Notes under the pieces: model-generated
Database searches by the model: none
What the model saw: the letters and a program-made list of their open reading frames with translations, nothing else
Told to the model about the DNA's origin: nothing
Program-made: the position numbers and the translations under genes
Shown: piece by piece, positions 1 to 11,215 of the stretch
How positions within the stretch are numbered: the first letter of the stretch is position 1
Layout of the letters: the number at the start of each line of letters is the position of its first letter
Assembly: GCA_029237735.1 (NCBI GenBank)
Contig: JAQZBU010000026.1
Coordinates: 1-63,169 of the forward strand
Direction of reading: 5' to 3'
Source: Ramlibacter sp.
Lineage (GTDB): Bacteria; Pseudomonadota; Gammaproteobacteria; Burkholderiales; Burkholderiaceae_C
DNA: 63,169 nucleotides

Positions 1-452
1 CCGACCAGGAACCAGTAGAACGCCGTGACGCCCAGCAAGCCCAGGCCCACCACCAGCATGCCGGTGATCGCGCCGCCGCGGAACGCAACGTCCAGCGCCG
101 GGCCGATGCCGCGGGTGGCCGCCTGGGCCGTGCGCACGTTGGCGCGGACCGAGACGTTCATGCCGATGAAGCCGCAGGCGCCGGAGAGCACCGCGCCAAT
201 GACGAAGCCGACGGCCGTCTGGCCGTCCAGGAAGACGGCGATCAGGATCGCCAGCACGACGCCGACGATGGCGATGGTCTTGTATTGGCGGGCCAGGTAG
301 GCGGCCGCACCGGCCTGAATGGCCGCCGCGATCTCCTGCATGCGGGCGTTGCCTGCGTCCTGGGAAAGAATCCAGCCTCGCGCCCAGAAGCCGTATGCCA
401 CGGCCGCAAAGCCGCAGACGAGCGCAAGTATCAGCGCTGAATTGCCTGTCAT
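1..452 (-). CDS. hppA: K+-insensitive proton-translocating pyrophosphatase HppA, N-terminal part
   Basis: Integral membrane pump that couples pyrophosphate hydrolysis to proton export across the inner membrane. The 150 residues seen begin [12 protein letters not shown] and continue with hydrophobic helices and the family-typical stretch [16 protein letters not shown], then [17 protein letters not shown]. The gene runs off the left edge, so the catalytic loops are not visible. The start at 452 is supported by an AGGAG ribosome site at 461-465. It is divergent from the soluble pyrophosphatase gene across about 250 bp that must hold both promoters; I saw no strong sigma-70 boxes there. Pairing of membrane and soluble pyrophosphatases suggests joint control of pyrophosphate level (inference). 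Confidence 0.9.
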   Translation of the reverse strand, partial: MTGNSALILALVCGFAAVAYGFWARGWILSQDAGNARMQEIAAAIQAGAAAYLARQYKTIAIVGVVLAILIAVFLDGQTAVGFVIGAVLSGACGFIGMNVSVRANVRTAQAATRGIGPALDVAFRGGAITGMLVVGLGLLGVTAFYWFLV

Positions 453-701
453 TTGGTTTTCTCCTACGTTGTTTCGCTTGAGTAACGTGCTTAGAGGCGC
501 CACGCTAGCGGTGCCTCCGCTGCGTTGCTTCCTCGCAAGCCCCCTCGTGATGCGGGGCGGAGACGATTGGCCAACCGCCGGAATATAAGCGCAAACTTGT
601 GACCGATTCGCGAAGGCCTGGGGAAAGCAAGGCTCGCGAAAGTAAAATCAGGGTTAATCCTAGGTTTTGTTTCATCCCTTTCTGACCGACAGCAAAAAAC
701 C

Positions 702-1241
702 ATGTCTCTAGACCAAGTCACCCCCGGCAAGCATGTTCCCGACGCCTTCAACGTGATCATCGAAATCCCGATGAACGCCGATCCCGTGAAATACGAGGTG
801 GACAAGGAAACCGGCGCGATCTTCGTGGATCGCTTCATGAGCACCTCCATGCACTACCCCACGAACTACGGGTACGTGCCCAAGACCCTCAGCGGCGATG
901 GTGACCCGGTGGACGTACTGGTGATCACGCCCGTGCCCCTGATCCCCGGCGTCGTGGTGACGTGCCGGCCGCTGGGCATCCTGAATATGGAAGACGAAGC
1001 CGGGCAGGACGGCAAGGTGCTGGCCGTGCCCACGGACAAGATTCTGGCGATCTACTCGCAGTGGCTAACCCCTGAAGACCTGAACCCGCTGCGCCTGAAG
1101 ACGATCGCGCACTTCTTCGAGCACTACAAGGACCTCGAGCCCGGCAAGTGGGTGAAGATCCTCGGCTGGGAAGGCCCCGAGGCCGCCCGCAAGGAAATCA
1201 TGGACGGCATCGAGAACTACAAGAGGCAGAGCGGCGGCTGA
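702..1241 (+). CDS. ppa: Inorganic pyrophosphatase, family I
   Basis: Cytoplasmic Mg2+-dependent hydrolase of pyrophosphate to two phosphates, pulling biosynthetic reactions forward. The 179-aa length is normal for the family. The signature DGDPVDVLV (about residues 67-75) supplies the metal-binding aspartates, and the N-terminal block [19 protein letters not shown] and the segment [10 protein letters not shown] are also diagnostic. The ATG at 702 has no clear Shine-Dalgarno sequence. It is divergent from hppA, and a toxin-antitoxin pair follows 42 bp downstream. Confidence 0.95.
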   Translation: MSLDQVTPGKHVPDAFNVIIEIPMNADPVKYEVDKETGAIFVDRFMSTSMHYPTNYGYVPKTLSGDGDPVDVLVITPVPLIPGVVVTCRPLGILNMEDEAGQDGKVLAVPTDKILAIYSQWLTPEDLNPLRLKTIAHFFEHYKDLEPGKWVKILGWEGPEAARKEIMDGIENYKRQSGG

Positions 1242-1283
1242 AGCAGAGCGGGCGGGTTGCGAGCGGGGGTGTTAAACGATATC

Positions 1284-1511
1284 ATGATCGATATGGAAAC
1301 CGTTACCCTTTCGCCCAAGTTCCAGGTCGTCATCCCGCAGTCGATCCGCTCGGCGCTGCAATTGGCACCAGGGGACAAGATGCACGTGATCGGCTATGGG
1401 GACCGGGTCGAAATCATTCCCTCGCGAGCCATGAAGACCATGCGTGGATTCCTGCGCCGCGCCGGAAAGCCCGCCGACACAACCGTTCCCCGCGATGACG
1501 ACCGGCTCTGA
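1284..1511 (+). CDS. AbrB/MazE-like antitoxin
   Basis: Small swapped-hairpin DNA-binding protein, probably the antitoxin of the PIN toxin that follows. From ATG 1284 it has 75 residues. The core VTLSPKFQVVIPQSIRSAL is the classic AbrB/SpoVT beta-hairpin motif, followed by LAPGDKMHVIGYGDRVEII. A TTG at 1257 and an ATG at 1293 are alternative starts. The start region lies in an inverted repeat (GATATC then GATATG, about 1279-1295), a plausible autoregulatory operator. Its stop overlaps the toxin start (TGATG, 1509-1513), so the two are translationally coupled. Confidence 0.85.
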   Translation: MIDMETVTLSPKFQVVIPQSIRSALQLAPGDKMHVIGYGDRVEIIPSRAMKTMRGFLRRAGKPADTTVPRDDDRL

Positions 1512-1900
1512 TGGCGGCGCGGCGCGGCTTTAACGTTGTTGACTCCTCGGCCTGGCTCGAGTATTTTTTCGACACCTCTGAAGCGGCCGCTTTCGCTGCG
1601 GCCATCGAGGACACCGAGCACCTGATCGTCCCGGTCATCTGCCTCTACGAGGTTTTCAAGAAGGTGCATCGCTCCCATGGAGAAGGCGCGGCGCTGCAGA
1701 TCGCCGCGCAGATGCAGCAAGGGGAACTGATCAACGTAGACGAGGGCTTGGCCCTCGAAGCCGCCAAGCTGGCATTGCCCCTCGCGGACAGCCTGATCTA
1801 CGCGACAGCCCGTCGCTTCAACGCAACCTTGTGGACCCAGGACCAGCATTTCGACGGCCTGGCCGGAGTGCGCTACTTCGCGAAAGCGTCAGCCGGCTGA
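1511..1900 (+). CDS. PIN-domain toxin, VapC-like ribonuclease
   Basis: A 129-aa PIN-domain endoribonuclease, predicted to cleave RNA when freed from its antitoxin. The acidic catalytic set is visible: Asp in VVDSSAW near the N-terminus, Glu in CLYEVFK, Asp in LPLADSLIYATA and Asp in LWTQDQHF. The start overlaps the antitoxin stop by one base. VapC toxins with AbrB-type antitoxins are a known combination. The exact RNA target cannot be told from sequence. Confidence 0.88.
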   Translation: MAARRGFNVVDSSAWLEYFFDTSEAAAFAAAIEDTEHLIVPVICLYEVFKKVHRSHGEGAALQIAAQMQQGELINVDEGLALEAAKLALPLADSLIYATARRFNATLWTQDQHFDGLAGVRYFAKASAG

Positions 1901-2029
1901 CGACGCCCGGGGGACATTTCGCTGCGTCCGCCATCCAACGTCCATCGCCCGCGCGGCCGATAGCGTGTGATCCCCTTGTCGCCGCTGGTGATTGACAGCC
2001 GCAGAGCGCTTCCTCAAACGGGGCGGTCT

Positions 2030-3562
2030 TTACGAGTCCCCGGCCGGCGCGCTCGCGTCGTTGAATGCGTGAATGTGGACATGCGCAATTCGACCATCCG
2101 CGTCGCGGAAGAGGAATCGATGCACGTGCGGGTCCGGGCCGCCGTGGGTGTGCCTCTGCTCGACGCCGTTGAAAATTCTACGGTGCGTGACCTCCGCGCC
2201 GTCGGCGGACGGCGGCGAGCTGGAACGAGACATGCGGGCGAGCGAGAACCCCGCCACTAGAAGAATTTCGTCGCGAAGTGTGCTGAAATCCCTGTTCAGA
2301 GATTCAAGAATTTCGAGCCTTTTTGCCACCGGCAGGTTGGGCGCCAGCAGGGTCTGAAATGCGACGTGCACACGATTGACTTGATGCGCGGGCATGTTCA
2401 TCTCGCGCATGACGCGCTCGACCTCCACGTACTCGATCTCCTTGCCTTCGCTCTCCTGCAGATTGCGCAGCCACCCTTCGCACTTCACCAGATTCTCCTG
2501 GTCGGCGCCGGCAAACCCCATCCCAAGCAAGAAGCCCAAGGCATCAGGGTCAATCTTGTTTTGGGCATTGGTCACCGACTTTCTGGCCGCCACCAAACCA
2601 GACCGATCCTCGGGCGTTAGCCTGCTCCTTTCCACTTCTCTACCGAACTCTACTTTCCATGCTCCATAACCGTCGTTGGTAGCAGTGCGTGCGTGCAAGC
2701 GACCCATTCCGTTATTCCTGCCCGCGCGGTAAATACCCGCCAAGACGGTTTTCACGGCCGCGAGAAAGTCATCGCGCTCGTGACTACCCTTCACCGCCGT
2801 GCCCCGCTCGGCTAGCATCAGCAGATGCGGCTCCGCGCTTACACGGCACTCGCGCTGGCCTATCCGCTGCCCATCCTTCCAATCTGACTTTTTGCAAACT
2901 TCGGCCCATTTTGCTTTTTCCTGTTGTGTGAGCGGAGTGCCGCGCTCAACTTTCTCAGCAAGGTCAAGGAACGTCCGGCACAACTGGGCCTCCTCCTTGA
3001 CAACTTTGTACTTCTCAAACGGCTTGACCAAGGCGCGCATCTCCTTGAAGAACCACCCACAGTCGGCTGTCTCGTGTGCTTTTCTCGCCTCGACGAGGCG
3101 ATTCTGCGCTGATGCAATTGGCTGCAGCAGGGAGGCGGCGCGGGCGATGTCCGCAGGCCGTGGCATATGCCTGGGCGCGCCCCTCCAGGTACTCCGCAAG
3201 ATGAGAGCATCCCGGCCCGGGAGGAATGTTTGCAGGTGCTTCAACAGATCCTTTAACATCGCCAGTTGTACGAATCGGTTCTGCCGATGGGTTGCGACGA
3301 TCGACTGTGGCGCTTGGGAATCGTCGGGCCTTGGATGCGCGGCGTGAATCACCAGCGGGTCCCGCTCGCCCGGTTCGTCGGGCGGCGATGCCAGCGAAGT
3401 CAACACCAGGAGCGGGGCTGAATGGACCCGCACAGGCGCTGGCGGGAGCGAAAGCGCGTCCGGTGCATCACCCCCCGCATTGTTATCGCCCAGCTCGCTG
3501 CGGGCTGGCCTGGGCGTGAACGCACGGCTCAATGCATTGCAACAATTCTTCAAATTGTCCAT
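2030..3562 (-). CDS. Uncharacterised 510-aa protein with histidine-rich C-terminus
   Basis: I do not recognise the family. The start at 3562 (MDNLKNCC) is chosen because GAAGGAG stands 9-15 bases upstream; a longer frame runs back through the next gene but is a shadow. The first 80 residues are rich in Pro, Ala and Ser and look disordered. The middle is charged and helical (for example KVVKEEAQLCRTFLDLAEKV). The last 40 residues contain repeated His (HTH, HVH, HVHIH), which could bind metal. There is no signal peptide or membrane segment. A disordered N-terminus is common in secreted effectors, but I see no secretion genes or plant-inducible promoter box, so that is speculation. Confidence 0.75.
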   Translation of the reverse strand: MDNLKNCCNALSRAFTPRPARSELGDNNAGGDAPDALSLPPAPVRVHSAPLLVLTSLASPPDEPGERDPLVIHAAHPRPDDSQAPQSIVATHRQNRFVQLAMLKDLLKHLQTFLPGRDALILRSTWRGAPRHMPRPADIARAASLLQPIASAQNRLVEARKAHETADCGWFFKEMRALVKPFEKYKVVKEEAQLCRTFLDLAEKVERGTPLTQQEKAKWAEVCKKSDWKDGQRIGQRECRVSAEPHLLMLAERGTAVKGSHERDDFLAAVKTVLAGIYRAGRNNGMGRLHARTATNDGYGAWKVEFGREVERSRLTPEDRSGLVAARKSVTNAQNKIDPDALGFLLGMGFAGADQENLVKCEGWLRNLQESEGKEIEYVEVERVMREMNMPAHQVNRVHVAFQTLLAPNLPVAKRLEILESLNRDFSTLRDEILLVAGFSLARMSRSSSPPSADGAEVTHRRIFNGVEQRHTHGGPDPHVHRFLFRDADGRIAHVHIHAFNDASAPAGDS

Positions 3563-3651
3563 TTTCGCAACTCCTTCGCGGTTTCTGCGATGCCACCCGG
3601 CAGGGCTTGATATCTGAGTAACATCAAGCCGAGCGTTGGTTCCAATCGCCT

Positions 3652-4825
3652 TCAACCGCGACGAAATGGGCTGCGCTGCTCCAGGTGTTCCAGGTAGTTG
3701 CCGATGCCCTGGCCTTCGCGTTCGAGGAAGCGCTCCACCGCGTCGGCGAACGCGGGATGCGCCAGCCAGTGGGCACTGGTGGTCTTCGCCGGCATCAGCG
3801 CGCGCGCCATCTTGTGCTCGCCCTGCGCGCCGCCCTCGAAGCGATGCCGGCCGTGGGCGATGCACCACTGCAGCGGCTGGTAGTAGCAGGCCTCGAAATG
3901 CAGGCAGTCCACTCGCTCGATCGCGCCCCAGTAGCGGCCGTAGGCCACCTTTTCGCCGCCGCCCTCGCTGCCCAGGCCGATCAGGCTGGTTGCAATCGGC
4001 TTGCCCGCGCGCTCGGCGACGAAGAGGAGCCAGTTGTCCGGCATGTCCCGGGCCATCCGGTCGAAGAAGTCGCGGGTGAGGTAGGGCGCGTTGCCATGCT
4101 CGTGATAGGTGCGCTCGTAACAGCGGTAGAAAAAGCGCCAATCGGCGGGGCTGATGTCTCGCCCGCGAGACCAGCGGAAGCTCACGCCCGCGTCCGCCAC
4201 CTTGCGCCGCTCCTGGCGGATCTTCTTGCGCTTGTCGTGCGAGAGGCTCGCGAGGAATGCATCGAAGTCGGGCCAATCTGCATTGGTCCAGTGGAACTGC
4301 ACGGTGTGCCTCAGCATGAGACCGGCCTTTTCACAGGCGGCGACGTCGTCGTCAGCGGCGAACAGCAGGTGAAGGGACGACAGCTTCTGCACCCGGCACC
4401 ACGAGAGCACGGCCTTGAGCAGTGAATCCCGCGATGCGGCGTCTCGCGCGAGCAGGCGCGCCCCCGGCACGGGCGTGAACGGCACGGCAATGAGTGCCTT
4501 GGGGTAGTAGTCCAGGCCGTGCTGCTGGTAGGCGTTGGCCCACGCCCAGTCGAAGACATATTCGCCGTACGAGTGGTCCTTGAGGTACAGCCCGCAGCCC
4601 GCTTGCAGTTCGCCGCCGCGCCATAGCGTGATGAAGCTCGGCGTCCAGCCCGTCGCGGGCGACGCGCTCGCGCTGCTTTCCATCGCGGCAAGGTATTCAT
4701 GGCTCATGAACGGGCTGGGCGAGCATTGCAGCGCCAGCAGCGCGTTCCACTGCGCCGCCGGTACCTCGAGCGCAGAGCCGAGCACCCGGGTGACATAATC
4801 GTTCGAGTTGTTTTTCACTGACGCC

Positions 4826-4827
<2 letters not shown>
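3652..4827 (-). CDS. GNAT-type N-acyltransferase (DUF482/FemAB-like)
   Basis: A 391-aa protein of the DUF482 family, widespread in proteobacteria and related to GNAT/FemAB acyltransferases. Family-typical blocks are FMSHEYLAAMESS, YGEYVFDWAWANAYQQHG, LSHDKRKKIRQERRKV and the end segment FEGGAQGEHKMARALMP. The natural substrate is unknown. The ATG at 4827 starts MASVKNNS; its start codon overlaps the start codon of nadE on the other strand, so one of the two starts may be misplaced. A GTG at 4818 is a possible alternative. Confidence 0.85.
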
Positions 4828-6862
<2,035 letters not shown>

Positions 6863-6865
6863 GGA

Positions 6866-8935
6866 TCAGGCGGGACCGCTGCCGAGCGTGAAGTAGAAAA
6901 TGGCGCCTTCGCCCGGGTGTGAATGCGCCCACACTCGTCCGGAGTGTCGCGAGATGATCCGCCGTACGTTGGCCAATCCGATGCCCGAACCTGCGAATTC
7001 CGATTGCGGGTGCAAGCGCTGGAAAGCACCGAACAGGTTGTGCGCATAGGCCGTCTCGAAGCCCACGCCGTTGTCGCGTACCGAATAGGCGGTCTCGCCC
7101 TCTAGTCCCGCGTCCGCCCGTACCTTAATGCGTGCGCGCCCTGTGCGCTCCGTGAACTTCCATGCGTTGCCGATGAGGTTGTCCAGCACCAGCTGCAGCA
7201 GGCGAGGGTCGCCGTGCGCCGTCATCCCCGGCTGGATATCGATGTCCGCCAGGCGCGCCGGGGCTTCCTCACGGCAGCCTCGCGCCGAGAGCTCGGCCAT
7301 GGCCGTGAGGTCCACGACCTCCCAGCGCAGCTCGGCACGCGACAGCTGGGCGAGCGACAGCAGGGCGTCGATCATCTCCGAGGTGCGCACCGCGCCTTCG
7401 CGCATTCGGCTGAGGTAGTGCCGGACCCGCTCGCCCGCGGCCGGCCCCAATTCCTTTTGCAGCGCGTGGCCGAACCCGCCGATCGCCGCGAGCGGGGCGC
7501 GCAGGTCGTGTGCGACCGAATACGAGAAGGCCTGCAGTTCCTGGTTGGCCATCTCGAGCTGCGCCGTGCGCTGCTTCACCCGCAGCTCCAGCTCGGCATT
7601 CAGCCGCAAGATCTCGTCCTGAGCTGCCTGCCGCTCGCCCACGTCGCGGAAATAGATCGTCAGCCCGCCCCGCTGTGCCGGGTAGGCGCGGATTTCCAGC
7701 CAGGTGCCCAGAGGCGGATAGAACTCCGTGACCTCCACCGTCTGGCCTTCGGATAGTGCCAATGCGTATGCGGCTTCGAACCGGGAGCCACGACCCTGCG
7801 GGAACTGGTCCCACATGTTGGTGCCCAGAAGCTCGGCGCGGCTGCGACGCAGCACGCGCTCCGCCTCGTGGTTCACGTAAGTGAAGCACCAGTCGGAATC
7901 GACCGTCACCAGTGCGTCGGTGATGCTTTCCAGCGTTGTCGTCAACTGCTCGGCCAGGTGCCGGATTTTCTCTTCGGCCAGCTTGCCGTCCGTGATGTCC
8001 TGGAACGCACCTTGCACCCGTGCGATGGCGCCCGAAGTATCGCGCACTGCTTCGCCGATCGAGCGCACGCCCACGCGGCGCCCTGCGGCGGTGACGATCT
8101 GCAGCTCCAGGTCGAACGGCCGGCCGTCCCGCACGCAGGCCGAGAATGCGTCGGCAAAGGTCGCCCGGTCCTGCGGCACATAGAACGCCACCGCGTCGTC
8201 GAACGACGGTGAGTAACTGGGCGGCGTGTCGTGGATGATGCAAAGCTCCTCTGACCACGTGACGTGCAACGACGGCAGCTCGACTTCCCAGGCGCCGAGG
8301 CGGCCGAGGCGGCTCGCCATCGACAGGAGCGCCTGCTGGTGGTTCAGCCTGTCCACCGATGTCCGCAGCGCGTCCTCCATGCGGCGCCGCTGCGCATCCC
8401 GCTCGCGTGCTTCCATCGCGAAGGAGAAGTTGTCCGCCAGCGACATGAGGAGGGCAAGTTCCTCCTCGTCGAAAGACAGCGGCGTGGCCGCATAGACCAT
8501 GAACACAGCGACCGGCCTGCCCTCCAACTTCAATGGGAATGCCGCGCAGCTGCGGTAGCCGCGCGCCAGCGCCTCAAGGCGGAAGGCGAAGAACCGGCTG
8601 TCGGCCTCGATGTCGTTGCATACGGCAGGTGCGCCGGTGCGAAAGGCCGTGCCGCCGGGCCCCAGCCCTTCGCGCTGCAGCGGGTTCGTGGTGATGCGGA
8701 CCGCGTCCACGTAACCTTCGTCCTTGCCCCAGCGCGCGACGGGAGTCAGCGTTCCCTCGGCGGGGTCGCTCCGCCCGACCCAGGCCATCATGAAGCCGCC
8801 GCGTTCAACGGCGATCCGGCACGCGTCCTGAAACAGCTGCTGCTCGTCGGTCATCCGCACGATGGCCTCGTTGATTCCGCTGGACACGGCATACAGACGG
8901 TTCAGGCGTCGAATTTTGTCGGCCTCGGTCATCAT
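6866..8935 (-). CDS. Soluble GAF-PAS-PAS hybrid sensor histidine kinase
   Basis: A 689-aa cytoplasmic sensor kinase with no membrane segment. In order: GAF domain (about 20-180), PAS (205-320, with the PAC-like GAFQDITDGKLAEEKI), second PAS (330-440), a coiled linker, HisKA with phospho-acceptor His476 (SVAHDLRAPLAAIGGF), and HATPase with N-box LDNLIGNAWKF, G1 DNGVGF and G2 GSGIGLA. Its end is 3 bp from the convergent PII gene. No response regulator is adjacent, so it is an orphan here; the input could be redox, light or a ligand in the GAF/PAS pockets. Confidence 0.9.
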   Translation of the reverse strand: MMTEADKIRRLNRLYAVSSGINEAIVRMTDEQQLFQDACRIAVERGGFMMAWVGRSDPAEGTLTPVARWGKDEGYVDAVRITTNPLQREGLGPGGTAFRTGAPAVCNDIEADSRFFAFRLEALARGYRSCAAFPLKLEGRPVAVFMVYAATPLSFDEEELALLMSLADNFSFAMEARERDAQRRRMEDALRTSVDRLNHQQALLSMASRLGRLGAWEVELPSLHVTWSEELCIIHDTPPSYSPSFDDAVAFYVPQDRATFADAFSACVRDGRPFDLELQIVTAAGRRVGVRSIGEAVRDTSGAIARVQGAFQDITDGKLAEEKIRHLAEQLTTTLESITDALVTVDSDWCFTYVNHEAERVLRRSRAELLGTNMWDQFPQGRGSRFEAAYALALSEGQTVEVTEFYPPLGTWLEIRAYPAQRGGLTIYFRDVGERQAAQDEILRLNAELELRVKQRTAQLEMANQELQAFSYSVAHDLRAPLAAIGGFGHALQKELGPAAGERVRHYLSRMREGAVRTSEMIDALLSLAQLSRAELRWEVVDLTAMAELSARGCREEAPARLADIDIQPGMTAHGDPRLLQLVLDNLIGNAWKFTERTGRARIKVRADAGLEGETAYSVRDNGVGFETAYAHNLFGAFQRLHPQSEFAGSGIGLANVRRIISRHSGRVWAHSHPGEGAIFYFTLGSGPA

Positions 8936-8953
8936 CGAATCTGACTCGCCCGT

Positions 8954-9541
8954 TCAGATTTCCGAGAGGTCGGTGCGGCGGGGCGCCAGGCGCGCGGCCT
9001 CGACCAAGCCCCCGAGCAGGCTCGGCAAGTCGGGGCCGACACGCACCAGGTCCATCTGCCAGTCGCTCATGAAGCCATGATCCACGCTCGTCTTCAGGAA
9101 CGCCAGCAGCGCATCGTAATAACCGGCCAGGTTGAGCAGGCCCACGGGCTTGTCGTGGTAGCCGAGCTGGCGCCAGGTCCAGACTTCGAAGAACTCCTCG
9201 AACGTGCCGATGCCCCCCGGCAGGGCCAGGAAGGCATCCGCGCGCTCGGCCATCATGCGTTTGCGTTCGTGCATGTTGTCCACAACATGCAGCTCCGTGC
9301 AGTCCAGCTTGGCCCATTCCTTCTCGACCAACGCGTGCGGGATAACGCCAACGACACGGCCTCCGGCGGCCAGGGTGGCGCTGGCCATCACACCCATCAG
9401 CCCGTTGTTGCCGCCCCCGTACACCAGTTGGCCACCGTGGGTGCCGATCCACGTCCCTACAGCGGCAGCTGCTTCGGCGAATTCGGTGCCCGTGCCTGTA
9501 CGCGAGCCGCAAAACACGCACAACGAAAAGCCTCGCTTCAT
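8954..9541 (-). CDS. LOG family protein (cytokinin riboside 5'-monophosphate phosphoribohydrolase-like)
   Basis: A 195-aa Rossmann-fold TIGR00730 protein that hydrolyses nucleoside monophosphates to free base and ribose phosphate. The signature PGGIGTFEEFFE and the preceding GGGNNGLMGVMA are both present, as is ERKRMMAERADAF. Start ATG at 9541 (MKRGFSLCVF) overlaps the stop of dgkA by four bases, so it is co-translated with the lipid kinase. The physiological substrate in bacteria is usually unknown; nucleotide salvage is likely. Confidence 0.9.
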   Translation of the reverse strand: MKRGFSLCVFCGSRTGTGTEFAEAAAAVGTWIGTHGGQLVYGGGNNGLMGVMASATLAAGGRVVGVIPHALVEKEWAKLDCTELHVVDNMHERKRMMAERADAFLALPGGIGTFEEFFEVWTWRQLGYHDKPVGLLNLAGYYDALLAFLKTSVDHGFMSDWQMDLVRVGPDLPSLLGGLVEAARLAPRRTDLSEI

Positions 9542-9942
9542 GCACCAAACCTCTGATAAAACGCCGCGATCCAGATGCCGCCGCACAGCACCACGCTCAG
9601 CAGCACGGCCGCGCTGCCCATGTCCTTCGCACGCCGGGAGAGGTCGTGCCACTCCGGACCGATGCGGTCGACCACCGTTTCGATGCCGGTATTGAGAAGT
9701 TCGACGACCATAACGATCAGGACCGAGCCGGCGAGAAGGGCGGTTTCGACCCAGCTGCGACCCAGCCAGAACGACAGGGGCAGAAGGACGAAGGCCGCTA
9801 TCACTTCCTGGCGGAATGCGGTCTCGGCCCAACCGGCGCGCAAACCGGCGATCGAGAATCCGGCCGCATGCCATATTCGATCCAGCCCGGTGCGCAGCTT
9901 GTGCCGGTCGGCTGGGGAGAGTGCTTCGGGGGGCGACGACAT
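9538..9942 (-). CDS. dgkA: Diacylglycerol kinase
   Basis: Small integral membrane kinase that phosphorylates diacylglycerol to phosphatidic acid, recycling lipid released by envelope glycan synthesis. It has 134 residues with three predicted membrane helices. The active-site signature VVELLNTGIETVVDRI and the N-terminal FSIAGLRAGWAETAFRQE fit the family. It sits between RDD and LOG genes in a minus-strand operon and overlaps the LOG start by ATGA. Confidence 0.93.
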   Translation of the reverse strand: MSSPPEALSPADRHKLRTGLDRIWHAAGFSIAGLRAGWAETAFRQEVIAAFVLLPLSFWLGRSWVETALLAGSVLIVMVVELLNTGIETVVDRIGPEWHDLSRRAKDMGSAAVLLSVVLCGGIWIAAFYQRFGA

Positions 9943-9978
9943 GACCGCATTGTCGCGCAGGACAATGACCAGGTGCTC

Positions 9979-10476
9979 TCAGCGGCCGCGCGTGGGGGCG
10001 GGCACCAGCCGGGTGCCCGCGAGCGCGTCGTGCCAGAACTGCCGCTGCGGATGGAATCGGCTGAGCAGAGCCCAGACAGCAACCCAGCCCAGCCAAAGCA
10101 CTGCGATTTCGGGGCCGCGGAGCTTCAACGGCGCGAGCACGGCTAGCGGCGGCAGGAACCAGAGCCAGCTCCAGAGATAGCGCAGCAGCGCGCGCCACTG
10201 GGTAAGCGGCCGGCCGGCGCGGTCCACCACGCGGATGCCCCACGTCTTCATGGCCAGCGTCTGGCCCCTGGCCCAGAACCAGGTGAAGTAAACGCCGAAC
10301 ACGATGAAGAGGAAGGCCTGCAGCAAGGGCCGGCGCGCATCCATCGAGTCGCGCATCTGCCCCAGCGTGCTGAACAGCCAGCCGGCCACGAAGACCACCG
10401 CGAACAGGAGCATGCCTTCGTAGGTCCAGCAGGCCATGCGGCGCAAGAGGCCCGGTGCGGTGAGTTCGCCCTTCAC
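9979..10476 (-). CDS. RDD family membrane protein
   Basis: A 165-aa multi-helix membrane protein. The RDD hallmarks appear as RRMACWTYEGMLLFAVVF near the start and AMKTWGIRVVDRAGRPLT in the middle, with aromatic-rich helices around them. The GTG at 10476 overlaps the TGA of the DUF3106 gene (GTGA), showing coupling. RDD proteins have been linked to transport and envelope functions, but no precise role can be given. It is followed by dgkA. Confidence 0.85.
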   Translation of the reverse strand: MKGELTAPGLLRRMACWTYEGMLLFAVVFVAGWLFSTLGQMRDSMDARRPLLQAFLFIVFGVYFTWFWARGQTLAMKTWGIRVVDRAGRPLTQWRALLRYLWSWLWFLPPLAVLAPLKLRGPEIAVLWLGWVAVWALLSRFHPQRQFWHDALAGTRLVPAPTRGR

Positions 10477-11207
10477 TGCGGCTGCACGGGTGCGGAGCCC
10501 GGCTGCGGGAGCAAGGTGTTCTGGTCCACCTGGTGCGCTCCCGCGGCGATCCGCGGCGCCTTCACGACGCGCTTGGGCGGTGGAACGGTGGCGAGTTTGT
10601 CGGCGGGCACGGGCTTGACGGCGGCGGCCGTGGCCGGCGGCTTGGCGGCGCTCGCGGCGAGCTTGCTCTTTTCCTCGGGAGGCAGGGCCTGGTAGGCCTC
10701 CCACTTGGCCTTCTTGTCGTCCGGGGAGATCTGCTTGGTTTCGCCGAAACTCAGCCGCGCCTGGGTGCGCTGCTGCGGGCTGAGCGCAGCCCATTCGGTC
10801 ATGCGGCTGTGGAGCTTTTCCTGCTCGGCACCCGACATCCGGGGGTAGTTCTGCGACATCGCGAGCCACTTGCGCTTTTGTGCCTCGCTCACCGTGTCCC
10901 ATTTAGGTGCGAGCGGGGCCAGCGCCTGCCGCTGGGCTTCCGTCAGCTCGGACCACAGGGGCTTGGTCGTCTGCTTGCCGTTGGCCTTGGCGGCCGAGGC
11001 GGCCTTGGCGATGCCGGGGCGCTTGGCCGCCGCATTGGCCGCTGAACTGGCGGGCTGTGCCGGACTGCTGGCGGCGGCCACCGGCGCGCTCGCCTGGGCC
11101 CAGCAGGGCACGCCGGCCAGTCCCAGCCACAAGGCGCCGGCCCCGACCACGACGCCAAGGCTGGCAAGGACCGGCAGACGCCGGATCGACGCGTGGAAAC
11201 GGTGCAT
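10473..11207 (-). CDS. DUF3106 domain exported protein
   Basis: A 244-aa protein with an N-terminal hydrophobic signal (LPVLASLGVVVGAGALWLGL) and an Ala-rich linker, then the DUF3106 region with repeating short helices of the type W-x-x-L-x-x-x-Q-R (LWSELTEAQRQALAPLAPKW, then QKRKWLAMSQNYPRM). The tail is Pro, Ala and Lys rich. It belongs to the conserved sigma factor-DUF3619-DUF3106-RDD run of Burkholderiales. A periplasmic, possibly envelope-stress role is inferred from that context only. Confidence 0.82.
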   Translation of the reverse strand: MHRFHASIRRLPVLASLGVVVGAGALWLGLAGVPCWAQASAPVAAASSPAQPASSAANAAAKRPGIAKAASAAKANGKQTTKPLWSELTEAQRQALAPLAPKWDTVSEAQKRKWLAMSQNYPRMSGAEQEKLHSRMTEWAALSPQQRTQARLSFGETKQISPDDKKAKWEAYQALPPEEKSKLAASAAKPPATAAAVKPVPADKLATVPPPKRVVKAPRIAAGAHQVDQNTLLPQPGSAPVQPQ

Positions 11208-11215
11208 CGCTGCGC

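Noticed and set aside
3563..3651. Plant-inducible promoter box before the 510-aa protein
   Set aside because: Only one TTCG half was found in the upstream region; no second half at the needed distance.
3563..4276. Upstream part of a 748-codon minus-strand frame reaching to 4276
   Set aside because: It lies in another frame of the acyltransferase gene, is very Arg/Ala/Pro rich, and a good ribosome site supports the start at 3562.
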